Assembly (NCBI RefSeq): GCF_014841215.1
Contig: NZ_JACYTR010000001.1
Span: 186,001-250,000, forward strand
Origin: Pseudomarimonas arenosa
GTDB taxonomy: Bacteria; Pseudomonadota; Gammaproteobacteria; Xanthomonadales; Xanthomonadaceae
Length of the DNA stretch: 64,000 nt
Direction: 5' to 3'
Shown: piece by piece, positions 46,763-55,534 of the stretch
Layout: every line of letters starts with the position of its first letter
Numbering within the stretch: position 1 is the first letter of the stretch
The notes under the pieces: model-generated
Databases searched by the model: none
What the model was told of the DNA's origin: nothing
What the model saw: the letters and a program-made list of their open reading frames with translations, nothing else
Translations under genes and position numbers: made by a program

Positions 46763-47527
46763 ATGTCCTTGATTCTCGAAGCCCTGCGCAAATCAGAATC
46801 CGAGCGGCAGATGGGACAGCCACCGGGCCTGATGTCGCAGGCCGCGCAAGCAGCAGATCGTCAGCGGCGATCGACGTTACCGCTCTGGTTGGGCAGCGCC
46901 GCTGCCGTGCTGGTCATCGGCACCTGCGCATGGTGGATCGGCACCCAGAGCCGCACCGCCACTGAACCTGCCGTTCAAGCGGAACAAACAGGTACTGTTC
47001 CGGACGGGCAGCTCGAAGCGAGCGGGAGCGCGACAACCGAGGTCGATGCGAGGCGTCCGCAGACGGTCGCTCAGCCAGCCCAGGAGGCGCCGGCTCCGCG
47101 TGCGGCCACAGTGCCCGCACCCACACCACCACAACCCGTGGTCGCTTCCTCAGCGCCTGCAACCAAGGCTGCAGCAGAGTCGCCGCCGCCGCAGGTGACC
47201 GCGGCAGCGCCGACGACATCAGCGCCGACGACAGCAGAGGCGGCGACAACGGAGCCAACAACACCGGCACCGCCGGCCGCCGCGAGCCCGCCCCCGACCC
47301 TGCCGCCGGACATCGATCTGATGCCGGCTGCCGAACGCAGCGCGTTGCCGCCGCTGAAACTCAGTGTTCACGTCTATCATGCGCAAGCCGACCGGCGCTT
47401 CGCCGTGATCGATGGACGTCGCGTGCTGGAGGGCAGCGACCTTGGTCAACAGGTCAGCGTTCAGTCGATCGAACGCGAAGGCGTGTGGCTGCGCATCAAT
47501 GGTCGTAGCTGGTGGTTGCCACGCTGA
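46763..47527 (+). CDS. gspB: GspB/ExeB-like type II secretion assembly protein
   Basis: A 254-residue bitopic protein. The start MSLILEALRKSESERQMGQ is diagnostic of GspB. A membrane span (LPLWLGSAAAVLVIGTCAWWI) is followed by a ~120-residue Ala/Pro/Thr-rich linker that crosses the periplasm. The C-terminal GspB domain reads LKLSVHVYHAQADRRFAVID...GRRVLEGSDLG...GVWLRINGRSWWLP. It partners with GspA, encoded two bases upstream, to build the secretin channel through peptidoglycan. Confidence 0.92.
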   Translation: MSLILEALRKSESERQMGQPPGLMSQAAQAADRQRRSTLPLWLGSAAAVLVIGTCAWWIGTQSRTATEPAVQAEQTGTVPDGQLEASGSATTEVDARRPQTVAQPAQEAPAPRAATVPAPTPPQPVVASSAPATKAAAESPPPQVTAAAPTTSAPTTAEAATTEPTTPAPPAAASPPPTLPPDIDLMPAAERSALPPLKLSVHVYHAQADRRFAVIDGRRVLEGSDLGQQVSVQSIEREGVWLRINGRSWWLPR

Positions 47528-47547
47528 TGCGCACCGTAGTCTGACCG

Positions 47548-47877
47548 ATGTTGCCTGGTCGATATCCCTGCGGTCGCTGCGCGGCGCCGATGAAGCTGGA
47601 ACAGACCCAGGTTAGGGTGCCGCGCTGGCAGCGCCATTGGTGGCAAGGGGAAGACAACCTCGAGTATCGCTGCCCGGCCTGCGGCGAGTTCCACCGGCTG
47701 AACATTAGCCTTACCGGCTGGGTGCTGTATGTCGCACTGCTGGCAGCCCTATCGGCGGCCTGGATGGCTCAGGTTAACCGCATGGGCATCCTCGGTGCCG
47801 GTCTGGTCACAGCCGCCCTGCTGTACCGGCACGCCGTCGCGCTGCGGCCTGCATCGGCGCGGGAAGCTCGGCCTTGA
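47548..47877 (+). CDS. Small zinc-ribbon membrane protein
   Basis: A 109-residue protein with a cytosolic zinc-ribbon-like pair, C8-G-R-C11 and C42-P-A-C45, followed by two transmembrane helices (WVLYVALLAALSAAWMA and GILGAGLVTAALLYRH). The start ATG at 47548 lies 20 bases after gspB. I do not recognise a named family. It sits between gspB and a rhomboid protease gene, on the same strand, and could be part of that operon. Function unknown. Confidence 0.7.
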   Translation: MLPGRYPCGRCAAPMKLEQTQVRVPRWQRHWWQGEDNLEYRCPACGEFHRLNISLTGWVLYVALLAALSAAWMAQVNRMGILGAGLVTAALLYRHAVALRPASAREARP

Positions 47878-47902
47878 GTTGCCGGCCAAGGGTCACCGGC
47901 TG

Positions 47903-48586
47903 ATGTTTGTTCGCTTGCCCGAGCGACAGCGCAATCAGATTCATTGGGCGACGCCCAGCCTGGTGTTGATCTCGGTATTGGCCTTCCTCTGGCTGGTTGG
48001 CCTCGATGACGCGGCCCGCGGCCGAATTCTCTATCGCTGGGGTGCGATGCCCGAACAACTGCTGCCGGCTGGCGTCTTTGATCTCTCCGGCTATCGCCAC
48101 TGGGCCACCCTGTTCAGCACCCTGTTCATCCATGCCGACTGGCTGCATCTGGTCGGCAATCTGTTGTTCCTGCTGATCTTCGGCCTGCCCGCCGAGCGTG
48201 GCCTGGGCGGGCTGCGACTGCTGTTGTTGTTCCTGTTCGCTGGCGCGGCCGCCAATGCCGCCGCGGTCTTGCTGGTGGACGTTCCACGCGCGGTGATCAT
48301 CGGCAGCAGCGGCGCAGTATCGGCCTTGGTCGGTGCCTATCTGGCCCTGTTTCCCCGCGCCCGCCTCGGCTTTGTCCTGCCGCTGGGAATGTTCCTTGAG
48401 TTCGTGCGCACACCGGCCCCGGTGATGATTGGCGCCTGGGCCATTCTGCAGGTGGTGTTCAGTGTGGTCGGCCCCAGCTTCGGCGCCGTCGCCTGGTCAG
48501 CCCACGTTGCCGGTTTCATCATTGGCTTCCTGTATGGTCTGGTAGCAAGAAGCAGCCTGTCGCGACGCTGGCGCGCTCAGGCCTGA
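47903..48586 (+). CDS. Rhomboid-family intramembrane serine protease
   Basis: A 227-residue, six-span membrane protein from ATG 47903. It carries the rhomboid signatures: H82-x3-N86 in the second helix (LHLVGNLLF), catalytic S136 in GSSGAVSALVGAYL and catalytic H201 in AWSAHVAGFIIGF. Serine and histidine form the dyad that cleaves substrates inside the bilayer. The WR motif on loop 1 is replaced by a different sequence. It starts 25 bases after the zinc-ribbon gene. Substrate unknown. Confidence 0.92.
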   Translation: MFVRLPERQRNQIHWATPSLVLISVLAFLWLVGLDDAARGRILYRWGAMPEQLLPAGVFDLSGYRHWATLFSTLFIHADWLHLVGNLLFLLIFGLPAERGLGGLRLLLLFLFAGAAANAAAVLLVDVPRAVIIGSSGAVSALVGAYLALFPRARLGFVLPLGMFLEFVRTPAPVMIGAWAILQVVFSVVGPSFGAVAWSAHVAGFIIGFLYGLVARSSLSRRWRAQA

Positions 48587-48643
48587 TCGCCACACTCCAA
48601 CCTGTTAAGCTCCGCCCCCGTTCACCGCAGCCCGGACTCGCCC

Positions 48644-48967
48644 ATGTCCACCAAACCGCTCTACAAAGTGACCTTTCTCAGCGCCGGCAAGATCTACGAG
48701 CTCTACGCCCGTAGCGTGGCCAGTAGTGCCTTGTGGGGCTTTACCGAAATCAGCGACCTGGTCTGGGACACCAATGAGAGTCTGGTGATCGACCCCACCG
48801 AAGAAAAACTCCGCGACGAGTTCGGCAATACCCGCGTGCTGCATCTGCCGATGCAATCGGTAGTACGCGTGGAAGAAGTCGAGCGCAAGACTCAGCTGGT
48901 GATCCGCGACTGCAACAGCGGCGACAAGATCGTCACCCCGTTTCCGATGCCCGGGAAGCGGGGGTGA
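48644..48967 (+). CDS. DUF1820 family protein
   Basis: A 107-residue cytosolic protein. KPLYKVTFLSAGKIYELYAR, SALWGFTEISDLVW and IDPTEEKLRDEFGNTRVLHL are the recognisable blocks of the DUF1820 family, widespread in gammaproteobacteria and uncharacterised. Length matches the family. It lies 57 bases after the rhomboid gene and converges on the PhoQ-like gene; a long inverted repeat separates them. Confidence 0.9.
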   Translation: MSTKPLYKVTFLSAGKIYELYARSVASSALWGFTEISDLVWDTNESLVIDPTEEKLRDEFGNTRVLHLPMQSVVRVEEVERKTQLVIRDCNSGDKIVTPFPMPGKRG

Positions 48968-49156
48968 AGAGCCGGGATTCGGGATTCGTCGAATCAGTCT
49001 CGACGCGTTTACTGGAATCGATTCGACCCCGCTTCAAAACCAAACTGCATGTAGGTTCGAGATGGGCGCCGTTGCTTGGCCCCCATATTCGAAGCGGAGT
49101 CGCATTGAAATTCATCAAGGCCGAGCCGGCTTCGACGAATCCCGAATTCCGGCTCT
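48968..49156. repeat. Long inverted repeat between convergent genes (REP-like)
   Basis: The 26-bp left arm (48968-48993, beginning AGAGCCGGGATTCGGGATTC) is inverted with one mismatch at 49131-49156, separated by 137 bases. It starts immediately after the DUF1820 stop and ends at the first base of the PhoQ-like stop codon. Read in either direction it could protect or end both transcripts. A shorter internal GTTGCTTGGC-like stretch has no clear role. Confidence 0.65.
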
Positions 49157-50577
49157 CAAGCCGCTGGCGGAATCAATACCTCAAAGCGGGCGCCGCCGAG
49201 TTCTTCCGAACGCAGCACTTTCATTTCGCCGCGGTAGGCCTTGACGATGTCCTGCACGATCGACAAGCCTATGCCGTGGCCTTGCACGCGTTCGTCGCCA
49301 CGCACGCCGCGCTGCAAGAGGCGCTCGACTTTCTCCGGCGGAATGCCGGGTCCGTCGTCGTCGACGGCGATCAGCACACCGGGCCTGCGACCGGGTTCAC
49401 CGGCAATCGGGCGAACGGTCAACAACACTCGTTGTTTCGCCCACTTGAAGGCGTTTTCGGTGAGATTGCCCAATAGTTCCATCAGATCGCCATGCTCGCC
49501 GTGGAAACGCGCCGTCGGATCGAGCTCGAACTCGCAGTACACGCCCTTCTGGGCGTAGACTTTTTCCAGCCCCTGCACCAGTTCCTCAGCACGCTTTTCG
49601 ATCTCCAACGGCGCGGCGAAGCGCTGATGCCCGGAGGTCGCCGCCCGCGACAGCTGGTAGGCAACGATGTCATCCATGCGGCCGACCTGGGATTGAATGG
49701 TGTCGCGCAGATCGGCCGGTACTTCTCCCGAATCCAGCCGTGAGCGCATCACCGCCAGCGGCGTTTTCAGGCTGTGGGCGAGATCAGCCAGGGTGTTGCG
49801 GTAACGACTGAGGTGCAGGCGCTCGCTTTCGATGAAGCCGTTGAGGTTGTCGGTCAACACTGCCAGTTCGCGCGGGTAGCTGCCGTCCAGCAGCTCCGAT
49901 TCACCGCGTTCAACACGGGCCAGATCAACAATCACGCGACGCAGCGGGCGCAGACTCCAGCGCATCATCAGGGTCTGCACCGCCAACAGCAGAAGGCCGG
50001 CGCCGCCGAGGTAGACCCACAGCGTGCGCCTGAACACATCGATCTGCCGCTTCACCGTATCGGCGCTTTCTGCCACGTAGAAGGAGAACTGCACACTGCG
50101 GTCGTCACTGACTTCCCACAGCACGCCCATGCCCAGCCGATACACCGGCCCGACTTCGCTCTCCAGCGGCTGCCCGGACCAACTCACCTCACCTTGACTC
50201 AATTGCTCGGCCGGCGGCAATTCGCGGCCGGTGGCCGAGGGCGAACGCCAGGACAGGCCCTGGCCAATCGCCTGCGCATACAGCCCGCTGAGACCGGGTT
50301 GACCGAAGCGCGGGTCGGGCGGCAGATCGGGCGCGATCAGGTCACTGGTTCGGGCCAGCTCGGTGCCGGCCAGGTAGGCCTGCAGGTAGGTCTGCAGACG
50401 CTCGCGCTGGGCGTCGAGCGCAGCACTGGCAAAGGCCTTGTCCAGGGCATAGCCGGTCAGGCCCAGAAACGCGAGCAGGCCGAGCCCGGCCACCAACAGC
50501 TGCCGTGCTTGCAGGGACAGGCGATGGCGGCGGCGCGACGCGCGGCTCGGCTCGTTGGCGTGAGACATCATGGGCAA
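49156..50577 (-). CDS. phoQ: PhoQ-like sensor histidine kinase
   Basis: A 473-residue inner-membrane kinase; ATG codons at 50577, 50571 and 50568 are all possible starts. Two membrane spans (QLLVAGLGLLAFLGLTGYAL and LWVYLGGAGLLLLAVQTLMM) flank a periplasmic sensor of about 140 residues. A HAMP-like linker precedes the dimerisation site H near 267 (LADLAHSLKTPLAVM). The ATPase domain has N-box NLTENAFKWAKQ and G-boxes DDDGPGIPP and GHGIGLSI. AHSLKTPLAV is characteristic of the PhoQ subgroup. The partner regulator gene ends 38 bases upstream. It probably senses divalent cations or cationic peptides, by family analogy. Confidence 0.85.
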   Translation of the reverse strand: MPMMSHANEPSRASRRRHRLSLQARQLLVAGLGLLAFLGLTGYALDKAFASAALDAQRERLQTYLQAYLAGTELARTSDLIAPDLPPDPRFGQPGLSGLYAQAIGQGLSWRSPSATGRELPPAEQLSQGEVSWSGQPLESEVGPVYRLGMGVLWEVSDDRSVQFSFYVAESADTVKRQIDVFRRTLWVYLGGAGLLLLAVQTLMMRWSLRPLRRVIVDLARVERGESELLDGSYPRELAVLTDNLNGFIESERLHLSRYRNTLADLAHSLKTPLAVMRSRLDSGEVPADLRDTIQSQVGRMDDIVAYQLSRAATSGHQRFAAPLEIEKRAEELVQGLEKVYAQKGVYCEFELDPTARFHGEHGDLMELLGNLTENAFKWAKQRVLLTVRPIAGEPGRRPGVLIAVDDDGPGIPPEKVERLLQRGVRGDERVQGHGIGLSIVQDIVKAYRGEMKVLRSEELGGARFEVLIPPAA

Positions 50578-50615
50578 CGGTGGCGGGCCCCCGCCCGCCT
50601 GCTCGGTGTTGAGAA

Positions 50616-51299
50616 TCAGCCCTCGCTGCGGGCAATGGCGAAGCGATAGCCGCGCCCGCGGACGGTTTCGATCGGCTTCAAGCTGCCTTCGGGGTCAAGC
50701 TTCTTGCGCAGCCGGCCGATGAACACTTCCAGCACATTCGAATCGCGGTCGAAGTCCTGCTGATAGATGTGCTCGGTGAGATCGGCTTTCGACACCAACT
50801 CGCCGGCATGCATCATCAGGTACTCCAGCACCTTGTATTCGTAGCTGGTGAGATCGACCAGCAGGCCGTCGACGGCGACGGTCTGCGCTGCCAGATCAAG
50901 CTTGATCGGACCGCACTCCAGCTGCGGTTTGCTCCAGCCGGCCGCGCGACGCATCAATGCGTTAAGGCGGGCCAGCAGCTCCTCGACGTGAAACGGCTTG
51001 ACCAGATAGTCGTCGGCGCCGGCCTTCAGACCCTCCACCTTGTCCTGCCAGCTCGAACGCGCTGTTAAGATCAGAATGGGAAAGGTCTTGCCTTCGGCAC
51101 GCAGGGCCTTGACCAGATCCATGCCAGACATCTTCGGCAGCCCGAGATCGATCACCGCCACGTCGAATGGCACTTCGCGGCCCTGATACAGACCTTCTTC
51201 TCCATCACTGGCGGCATCCACCGCGAAACCTTCGCGGCGCAGCCGGGCGGCCAGGGTTTCCCGCAGAGCGGCTTCATCTTCAACCAACAATATGCGCAT
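50616..51299 (-). CDS. phoP: PhoP-like OmpR-family response regulator
   Basis: A 227-residue regulator with a receiver domain (MRILLVEDEAALRETLAARL, acidic D8, phospho-acceptor D51 in VIDLGLPKMSG, K in VKPF) and an OmpR winged helix (LTSYEYKVLEYLMMH, VFIGRLRKKLDPEG, IETVRGRGYRF). It sits between the PepSY gene, overlapped as TAATG at 51297-51301, and the kinase gene. The order PepSY-PhoP-PhoQ is common in this part of the gammaproteobacteria. It should be phosphorylated by the downstream kinase. Confidence 0.92.
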   Translation of the reverse strand: MRILLVEDEAALRETLAARLRREGFAVDAASDGEEGLYQGREVPFDVAVIDLGLPKMSGMDLVKALRAEGKTFPILILTARSSWQDKVEGLKAGADDYLVKPFHVEELLARLNALMRRAAGWSKPQLECGPIKLDLAAQTVAVDGLLVDLTSYEYKVLEYLMMHAGELVSKADLTEHIYQQDFDRDSNVLEVFIGRLRKKLDPEGSLKPIETVRGRGYRFAIARSEG

Positions 51300-51814
51300 T
51301 ACTCAACACTCCTTGATGCTCGGGCCGGAGCTAGGGATTTCGGGGGTGGAATGAACCGCGGCTCCAGGCTGGACTCGCGGCGCTGTTCGCTTTGCGGCTG
51401 CCGCGATTCGGGCGCGGCAGCGCGCTGATCATCGGCCTGATCGCGCTCGTCTTCGCGCTCATCCTCGGGTTCGGAGTCGCGATTACGGGCATCGCGACGT
51501 CGGCGCGGATCGTCCTGCATGATCTTGATCCGGCCGTCGGGCGTCAGCACCTTCATGCGATAGATCTCGCGATCGCCGCGGCGAATCGGACGGACTTGCA
51601 GCACCTTGCCGCCAGTTTCGCGCTCGATTCGACGCACTGACTGTGGCAAATCGGCATAGGGCTCCTCGTCGCGATCGCGATCGGCGGCCTGACCAGATAC
51701 CGGCAGGCAAAGCGCAACAGCAATCAGCAACAGAAGCAGGGGGCGGACTATCAGACTCGCACTCAGCGCAGGAGCACGTCCTGGCCGCCAGAGGGAGCTG
51801 AGCAATGGGGGCAT
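51299..51814 (-). CDS. Exported PepSY-like protein ahead of the phoPQ-like pair
   Basis: A 171-residue protein from ATG 51814 with a signal peptide (LIVRPLLLLLIAVALCLPVSG, then QAA). The PepSY-like core is short (LPQSVRRIERETGGKVLQVR and YRMKVLTPDGRIKIMQDD). The rest is a highly charged, low-complexity tail rich in Arg, Asp and Glu (RRRRDARNRDSEPEDERED). Its TAA stop overlaps the phoP ATG, so it is translationally coupled to the regulator. It may modulate the PhoQ-like sensor in the periplasm. The charged tail is longer than in the usual PepSY proteins of this locus. Confidence 0.75.
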   Translation of the reverse strand: MPPLLSSLWRPGRAPALSASLIVRPLLLLLIAVALCLPVSGQAADRDRDEEPYADLPQSVRRIERETGGKVLQVRPIRRGDREIYRMKVLTPDGRIKIMQDDPRRRRDARNRDSEPEDEREDERDQADDQRAAAPESRQPQSEQRRESSLEPRFIPPPKSLAPARASRSVE

Positions 51815-51978
51815 CGGTTCCGCCGCACCAGGGTGTGTCTGGCGAGTCTGGGCAAATTGCGGTGAATTGCCTATGAACTGCGCCGAGTTTGAGTGCCGAT
51901 GTTCAGCCACGGGTGCGGCGTCGCCTCGACGTCGCGGCTGGCTTCTGTATGCAAGAGGTGAATGTGCCTGCAAGGGCA

Positions 51979-52896
51979 TCAGAAAATCTCAGCCACACAG
52001 CAGCGCAGCGATCCACCGGCGCGCTCGATCTCATCCAGGGCCACCGCCCCTATCGCAAAGCCAGCGCGTTCAAACGCCGCACGACTGGCCGGACGCAGGC
52101 CATCGGCTGCGCGTTCACTCATCCACACGCGCTCGCCATCGAGCGCAATGCAGTTGCCGGCGAAGCCCGCCTTTTCCGCCGCATCGAGCTCGATCACCTG
52201 GCCGCCATAGGTATCGGCGATGGCCTGCCAATCGCGCTCGTTCTGGAACGCCGCCGGACAGCCGACCACGGCTCGGCCGGCCAGCACACTTAGCACGACA
52301 TTGGTGTGGTACTCGTCGTCCTGCAAGGCAAAGGCGAAACAGGCATTGAGCGCGAAGGCGTCGGCCATGGTGGCAACACCCTGACGATCACAGCGCGGGC
52401 TGAGTCCGGCGAAACCCAGGCCGCGAGAACGATCGATCACCAAAGTGCCGGTTAGTTCGGTCAAACCCGGACGCTGCCGCAGATCCAGCAGCTCATAGCC
52501 CATGACTTCACTGAAGAAACGCGGAATGTCGGCGCGCTCGGCCTCACGTTGGCGTACCGGGTGTCGCATGCTGCCGATCAGCAGTCGCCCACGGCCGTCG
52601 ACCTGAGCGGTAGCAAACACATTGTTCGGAAACACGGCATCCGGGGTATCGGCATGCCCGGGAAATGCAATCACCGGCAGCCGCTCAGCCAGAGCCGCCT
52701 GCAGGGCGCGATGCTGTGCCAGCGCACGCTCGCTATCGACCTGGCCGGACAGCATGTAGACATTGTCGTGTTGCGACTCGGCCGCAATGGCGAAACCTTG
52801 CGGCGTGACCAGAAAAGCGGCCCGGGCGCAGGCCGCCTGGCTCGGCGCAAACTGCGCGGCACACCGCGCCCACTGGCTCGGCTGCTCAATCAGCAT
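51979..52896 (-). CDS. Amidinotransferase/arginine-deiminase-fold hydrolase, CtlX-like
   Basis: A 305-residue protein of the guanidine-modifying enzyme fold. PDAVFPNNVFAT gives the substrate-binding Asp/Asn block, LTGTLVIDR and ELTG the glutamate segment, EYHTNVVLSV the catalytic His, and GGSLRCCVAEIF at the end the catalytic cysteine (C299 or C300). This pattern is that of the CtlX citrulline-utilisation/arginine-deiminase-related family, not ArcA (which is about 400 residues). It starts three bases after the dusA stop, so the two are co-transcribed although their functions are unrelated. Substrate likely citrulline, arginine or a dimethylarginine-like compound. Confidence 0.85.
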   Translation of the reverse strand: MLIEQPSQWARCAAQFAPSQAACARAAFLVTPQGFAIAAESQHDNVYMLSGQVDSERALAQHRALQAALAERLPVIAFPGHADTPDAVFPNNVFATAQVDGRGRLLIGSMRHPVRQREAERADIPRFFSEVMGYELLDLRQRPGLTELTGTLVIDRSRGLGFAGLSPRCDRQGVATMADAFALNACFAFALQDDEYHTNVVLSVLAGRAVVGCPAAFQNERDWQAIADTYGGQVIELDAAEKAGFAGNCIALDGERVWMSERAADGLRPASRAAFERAGFAIGAVALDEIERAGGSLRCCVAEIF

Positions 52897-52899
52897 CGG

Positions 52900-53937
52900 T
52901 CAGGCCGCTCGCGTCCAGGCCTGGGTCGCGGCCAGGGCGTGCAGTACCACGGACCAATCGGCTCCGAGCGCCGCACTGCCCTGACTCAGGCGCTGACGGA
53001 ACTGACGCCCGCCTGGTTCACCATGGAACAGACCGAGTAGATGACGGCTGATATGCGCTAGCGGCTTGCCGGCAGCGACATAGGATTCGACATAGCTCTG
53101 CATCGCCAGCAGCAGGTCATCGCGCGAGCGCTGGATGCGTTGGTCGGAGAAGATCTGCGAGTCCAAGCGGTGGATCAGGTAAGGCGTGTGGTAGGCGGCA
53201 CGCCCGATCATCACACCGTCGACGTGGGCCAGGTGCTCACTGACGGCGGCTTCGGTTTCGATGCCGCCATTGATCACCACACAGAGATCCGGCCGCTCAC
53301 GCTTCAGCTGGTACACCAAGGGATAGTCAAGCGGCGGCACCTGCCGGTTTTCCTTTGGGCTCAGCCCTTTGAGCCAGGCCTTGCGGGCATGCACGATCAC
53401 CGTGCGACAGCCGGCGGCAGCCACCTGCTCGACCAAGGCGAACAGGGCCTGCTGCGGATCCTGATCATCGACTCCGATACGGCACTTGACCGTCACCGGT
53501 ATCGACACCGCCTGTTGCATGGCGGCAATGCAGTCGGCCACCAGATCCGGCTCACGCATCAGGCAGGCACCAAAGCGCCCGCTCTGCACGCGATCGGACG
53601 GACAGCCGACATTGAGGTTGATTTCGTCGAAACCGCGCTGTTCGGCAATCGCCGCCGCAGCCGCCAGCAGGCCTGGATCGCTGCCGCCAAGCTGCAAGGC
53701 CAACGGCTGTTCGCTGGCATGGAAGCCGAGCAGATGCTCAAGATCGCCGTGCAAGACCGCATTGGCATGCACCATCTCGGTATACAACAGAGCGTTTGGA
53801 GCCAATAGCCGATGAAAATAGCGGCAGTGGCGATCGGTCCAGTCCATCATCGGCGCCACGCTCAAGCGCCGGGCACGGGCCAACGACGACGATGCGTCGT
53901 GGACTGCGCTGGCGCTGGCGGTGGGAGCCGGATTCAT
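52900..53937 (-). CDS. dusA: tRNA-dihydrouridine(20/20a) synthase DusA
   Basis: From ATG 53937 the product has 345 residues; an upstream start at 53997 would add an unlikely leader. RLSVAPMMDWTDRHCRYFHRLL is the DusA opening. The active-site motif NVGCPSDRVQSGRFGACLM holds the catalytic cysteine, KCRIGVDD and IVHARKAWLKGLSPKENR bind FMN and tRNA, and INGGIET and GVMIGRAAY complete the TIM barrel. The C-terminal helical RNA-binding domain is intact. The enzyme reduces uridines 20 and 20a in the tRNA D-loop with NADPH. Confidence 0.95.
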   Translation of the reverse strand: MNPAPTASASAVHDASSSLARARRLSVAPMMDWTDRHCRYFHRLLAPNALLYTEMVHANAVLHGDLEHLLGFHASEQPLALQLGGSDPGLLAAAAAIAEQRGFDEINLNVGCPSDRVQSGRFGACLMREPDLVADCIAAMQQAVSIPVTVKCRIGVDDQDPQQALFALVEQVAAAGCRTVIVHARKAWLKGLSPKENRQVPPLDYPLVYQLKRERPDLCVVINGGIETEAAVSEHLAHVDGVMIGRAAYHTPYLIHRLDSQIFSDQRIQRSRDDLLLAMQSYVESYVAAGKPLAHISRHLLGLFHGEPGGRQFRQRLSQGSAALGADWSVVLHALAATQAWTRAA

Positions 53938-54096
53938 CGTTTCGTTCAGGAAACCAGAAAGCCCGCAACGGTACCGCGAAGCGGGCCAATGTTCCATGGT
54001 CTGGCCGCGGCTATTTCTACGAAATCACCCGTAGTTTGTTGCGGTTCACATTCACGGACCGATGAGCCGCTGGACGCCGCAGCGTTCTGCCGGCTG

Positions 54097-54591
54097 CTAG
54101 GACGGGTTTGCCTCGGCTGCTTTGCTCGGACTGCCGCAGGGCTGCCAATGGAACTGCAACACCGGAGCGCCCTCGCCGCCGCTGACCTTGGCCTTCAGAT
54201 CATCACCTTCGCGCCAGTACTCAATGCGAGTCGGAAAGTCGTGCTCGGGATTGACGAACACCACGCGCTGCCCCGGTTCGCCCGGCTGGTGGGTGAACAC
54301 CGTCGGCGCGCGCCCACCCGGCTGGGCCAGATAGCGCATGCCCTGAGGATCCTGCTCGATGCGCAGGAATTCAAACGCCACCTTGCTCGACCCGCGTTGA
54401 CTGCGATTCACGCCGAACATGCTGCCGGCCCGCGGCGGCGTCCAGTATTCCTCGCTGAAGCCCTGGGCATCACCGGCGGCCCAGCAGCCGGTCATCCAGC
54501 GCAGTTGCTCGATGGCCTCCGCCTGCGCCGACGGAGCCAACACCAGCAGCAGCAGAGCCAGATCCCGTCGTGCCTGCCTGCGCGCGTTCAT
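54097..54591 (-). CDS. DUF6265-family exported protein
   Basis: From ATG 54591, with GGAGGT upstream, the product has 164 residues and a signal peptide (RDLALLLLVLAPSAQA). The mature part matches the DUF6265 pattern: EQLRWMTGCWAAGDAQGFSEEYW, SMFGVNRSQRG, FEFLRIEQDPQGMRYLAQPGG, FVNPEHDFPTRIEYW. The fold is a lipocalin-like beta-barrel by family description. Function unknown; it is periplasmic. Confidence 0.85.
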   Translation of the reverse strand: MNARRQARRDLALLLLVLAPSAQAEAIEQLRWMTGCWAAGDAQGFSEEYWTPPRAGSMFGVNRSQRGSSKVAFEFLRIEQDPQGMRYLAQPGGRAPTVFTHQPGEPGQRVVFVNPEHDFPTRIEYWREGDDLKAKVSGGEGAPVLQFHWQPCGSPSKAAEANPS

Positions 54592-54630
54592 CGCCACCTC
54601 CATAACCCCCGGGTTAGCCCCATCCGTGCT

Positions 54631-55416
54631 TCAGCCCAATCGGGGCAGATCATCAACAATCAGAGTCTCACGATACGCATGCCAGCTGGCATAGGCCAGC
54701 CAGGGCATCAGCACGATCAGACCAAGAAATGCCGTGGCGAACCCAATTGCCGTCAACCCCGCGATCAGCACCGCCCATAACAGCATGGTCCACTTGTTGC
54801 GCATTACCGCATGCAGGCTGGACAGGCAGGCGGTGATCATGTCGACCTCGCGATCGGCAATCATCGGCAATGACACCACGCTGACGGCAAAGGTCAGGGC
54901 GGCAAACAGCGAGCCGATCGCCGAGCCAACGGCGAGAAATTCCAAGAGGGCCTGCAGATCACCTGGGCGCAAGGGCACTAGCGCGCTGACCATCATGCCA
55001 GCACGCGACCACAGCAGCAGGATCACGAACTGGGCAAGGGCGAATACACCGGCCTGACCGAGCAGCCGCCTGGCCAGGGAAAACGAGTCGGCCAGCCGCG
55101 GCGTCTGCCCCGCCTCCAATTGTCGACTCACACAGTAAAGACCCACCGCCAGCAGCGGTGCGATGAATACAAAGCCCGACAGCAAGGCGGCCAGCAGGGC
55201 AAAGCGGCCCAGCCACCAGGCCACCGCCGAGACCAGGATACTGACCGCGGCGATCAGCAGACCAAACAACAGGCTCAGGCCCGGCGCCCGACGCCAGTCC
55301 TGCCAGCCCTTGCGCAACCAGCGCAGCGGCGCTCCAGGTTGCAGATCGACGCAGGGCACCACCAGGGCCTGGAAGTCGGGCGGCGGACCAGACGATGGAG
55401 TCGACTCAGTACTCAT
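54631..55416 (-). CDS. DUF2189-family multi-spanning membrane protein
   Basis: From ATG 55416 the product has 261 residues. After a polar start (VDLQPGAPLRWLRKGWQDWRRAPG) it has about six transmembrane segments, including LSLLFGLLIAAVSILVSAVAWWL and WTMLLWAVLIAGLTAIGFATAFLG, and ends ASWHAYRETLIVDD. RWLRKGWQDWRRAPGLSLLFGL and PMIADREVDMITA match the DUF2189 family, often seen in proteobacterial genomes near respiratory genes, but no such genes are here. Function unknown. It is 39 bases upstream of the DUF6265 gene on the same strand. Confidence 0.85.
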   Translation of the reverse strand: MSTESTPSSGPPPDFQALVVPCVDLQPGAPLRWLRKGWQDWRRAPGLSLLFGLLIAAVSILVSAVAWWLGRFALLAALLSGFVFIAPLLAVGLYCVSRQLEAGQTPRLADSFSLARRLLGQAGVFALAQFVILLLWSRAGMMVSALVPLRPGDLQALLEFLAVGSAIGSLFAALTFAVSVVSLPMIADREVDMITACLSSLHAVMRNKWTMLLWAVLIAGLTAIGFATAFLGLIVLMPWLAYASWHAYRETLIVDDLPRLG

Positions 55417-55534
55417 GCTGACTTGGCAGGATCGATGGCTGTAGCTCAGTCTACTGCTGCGGCTGCCGGGCGCGTCGGGGTTGACGCCGACGTTGTGCCA
55501 GCTAGCCTGTGCAACTGTCGACAGGACCTTCGCC

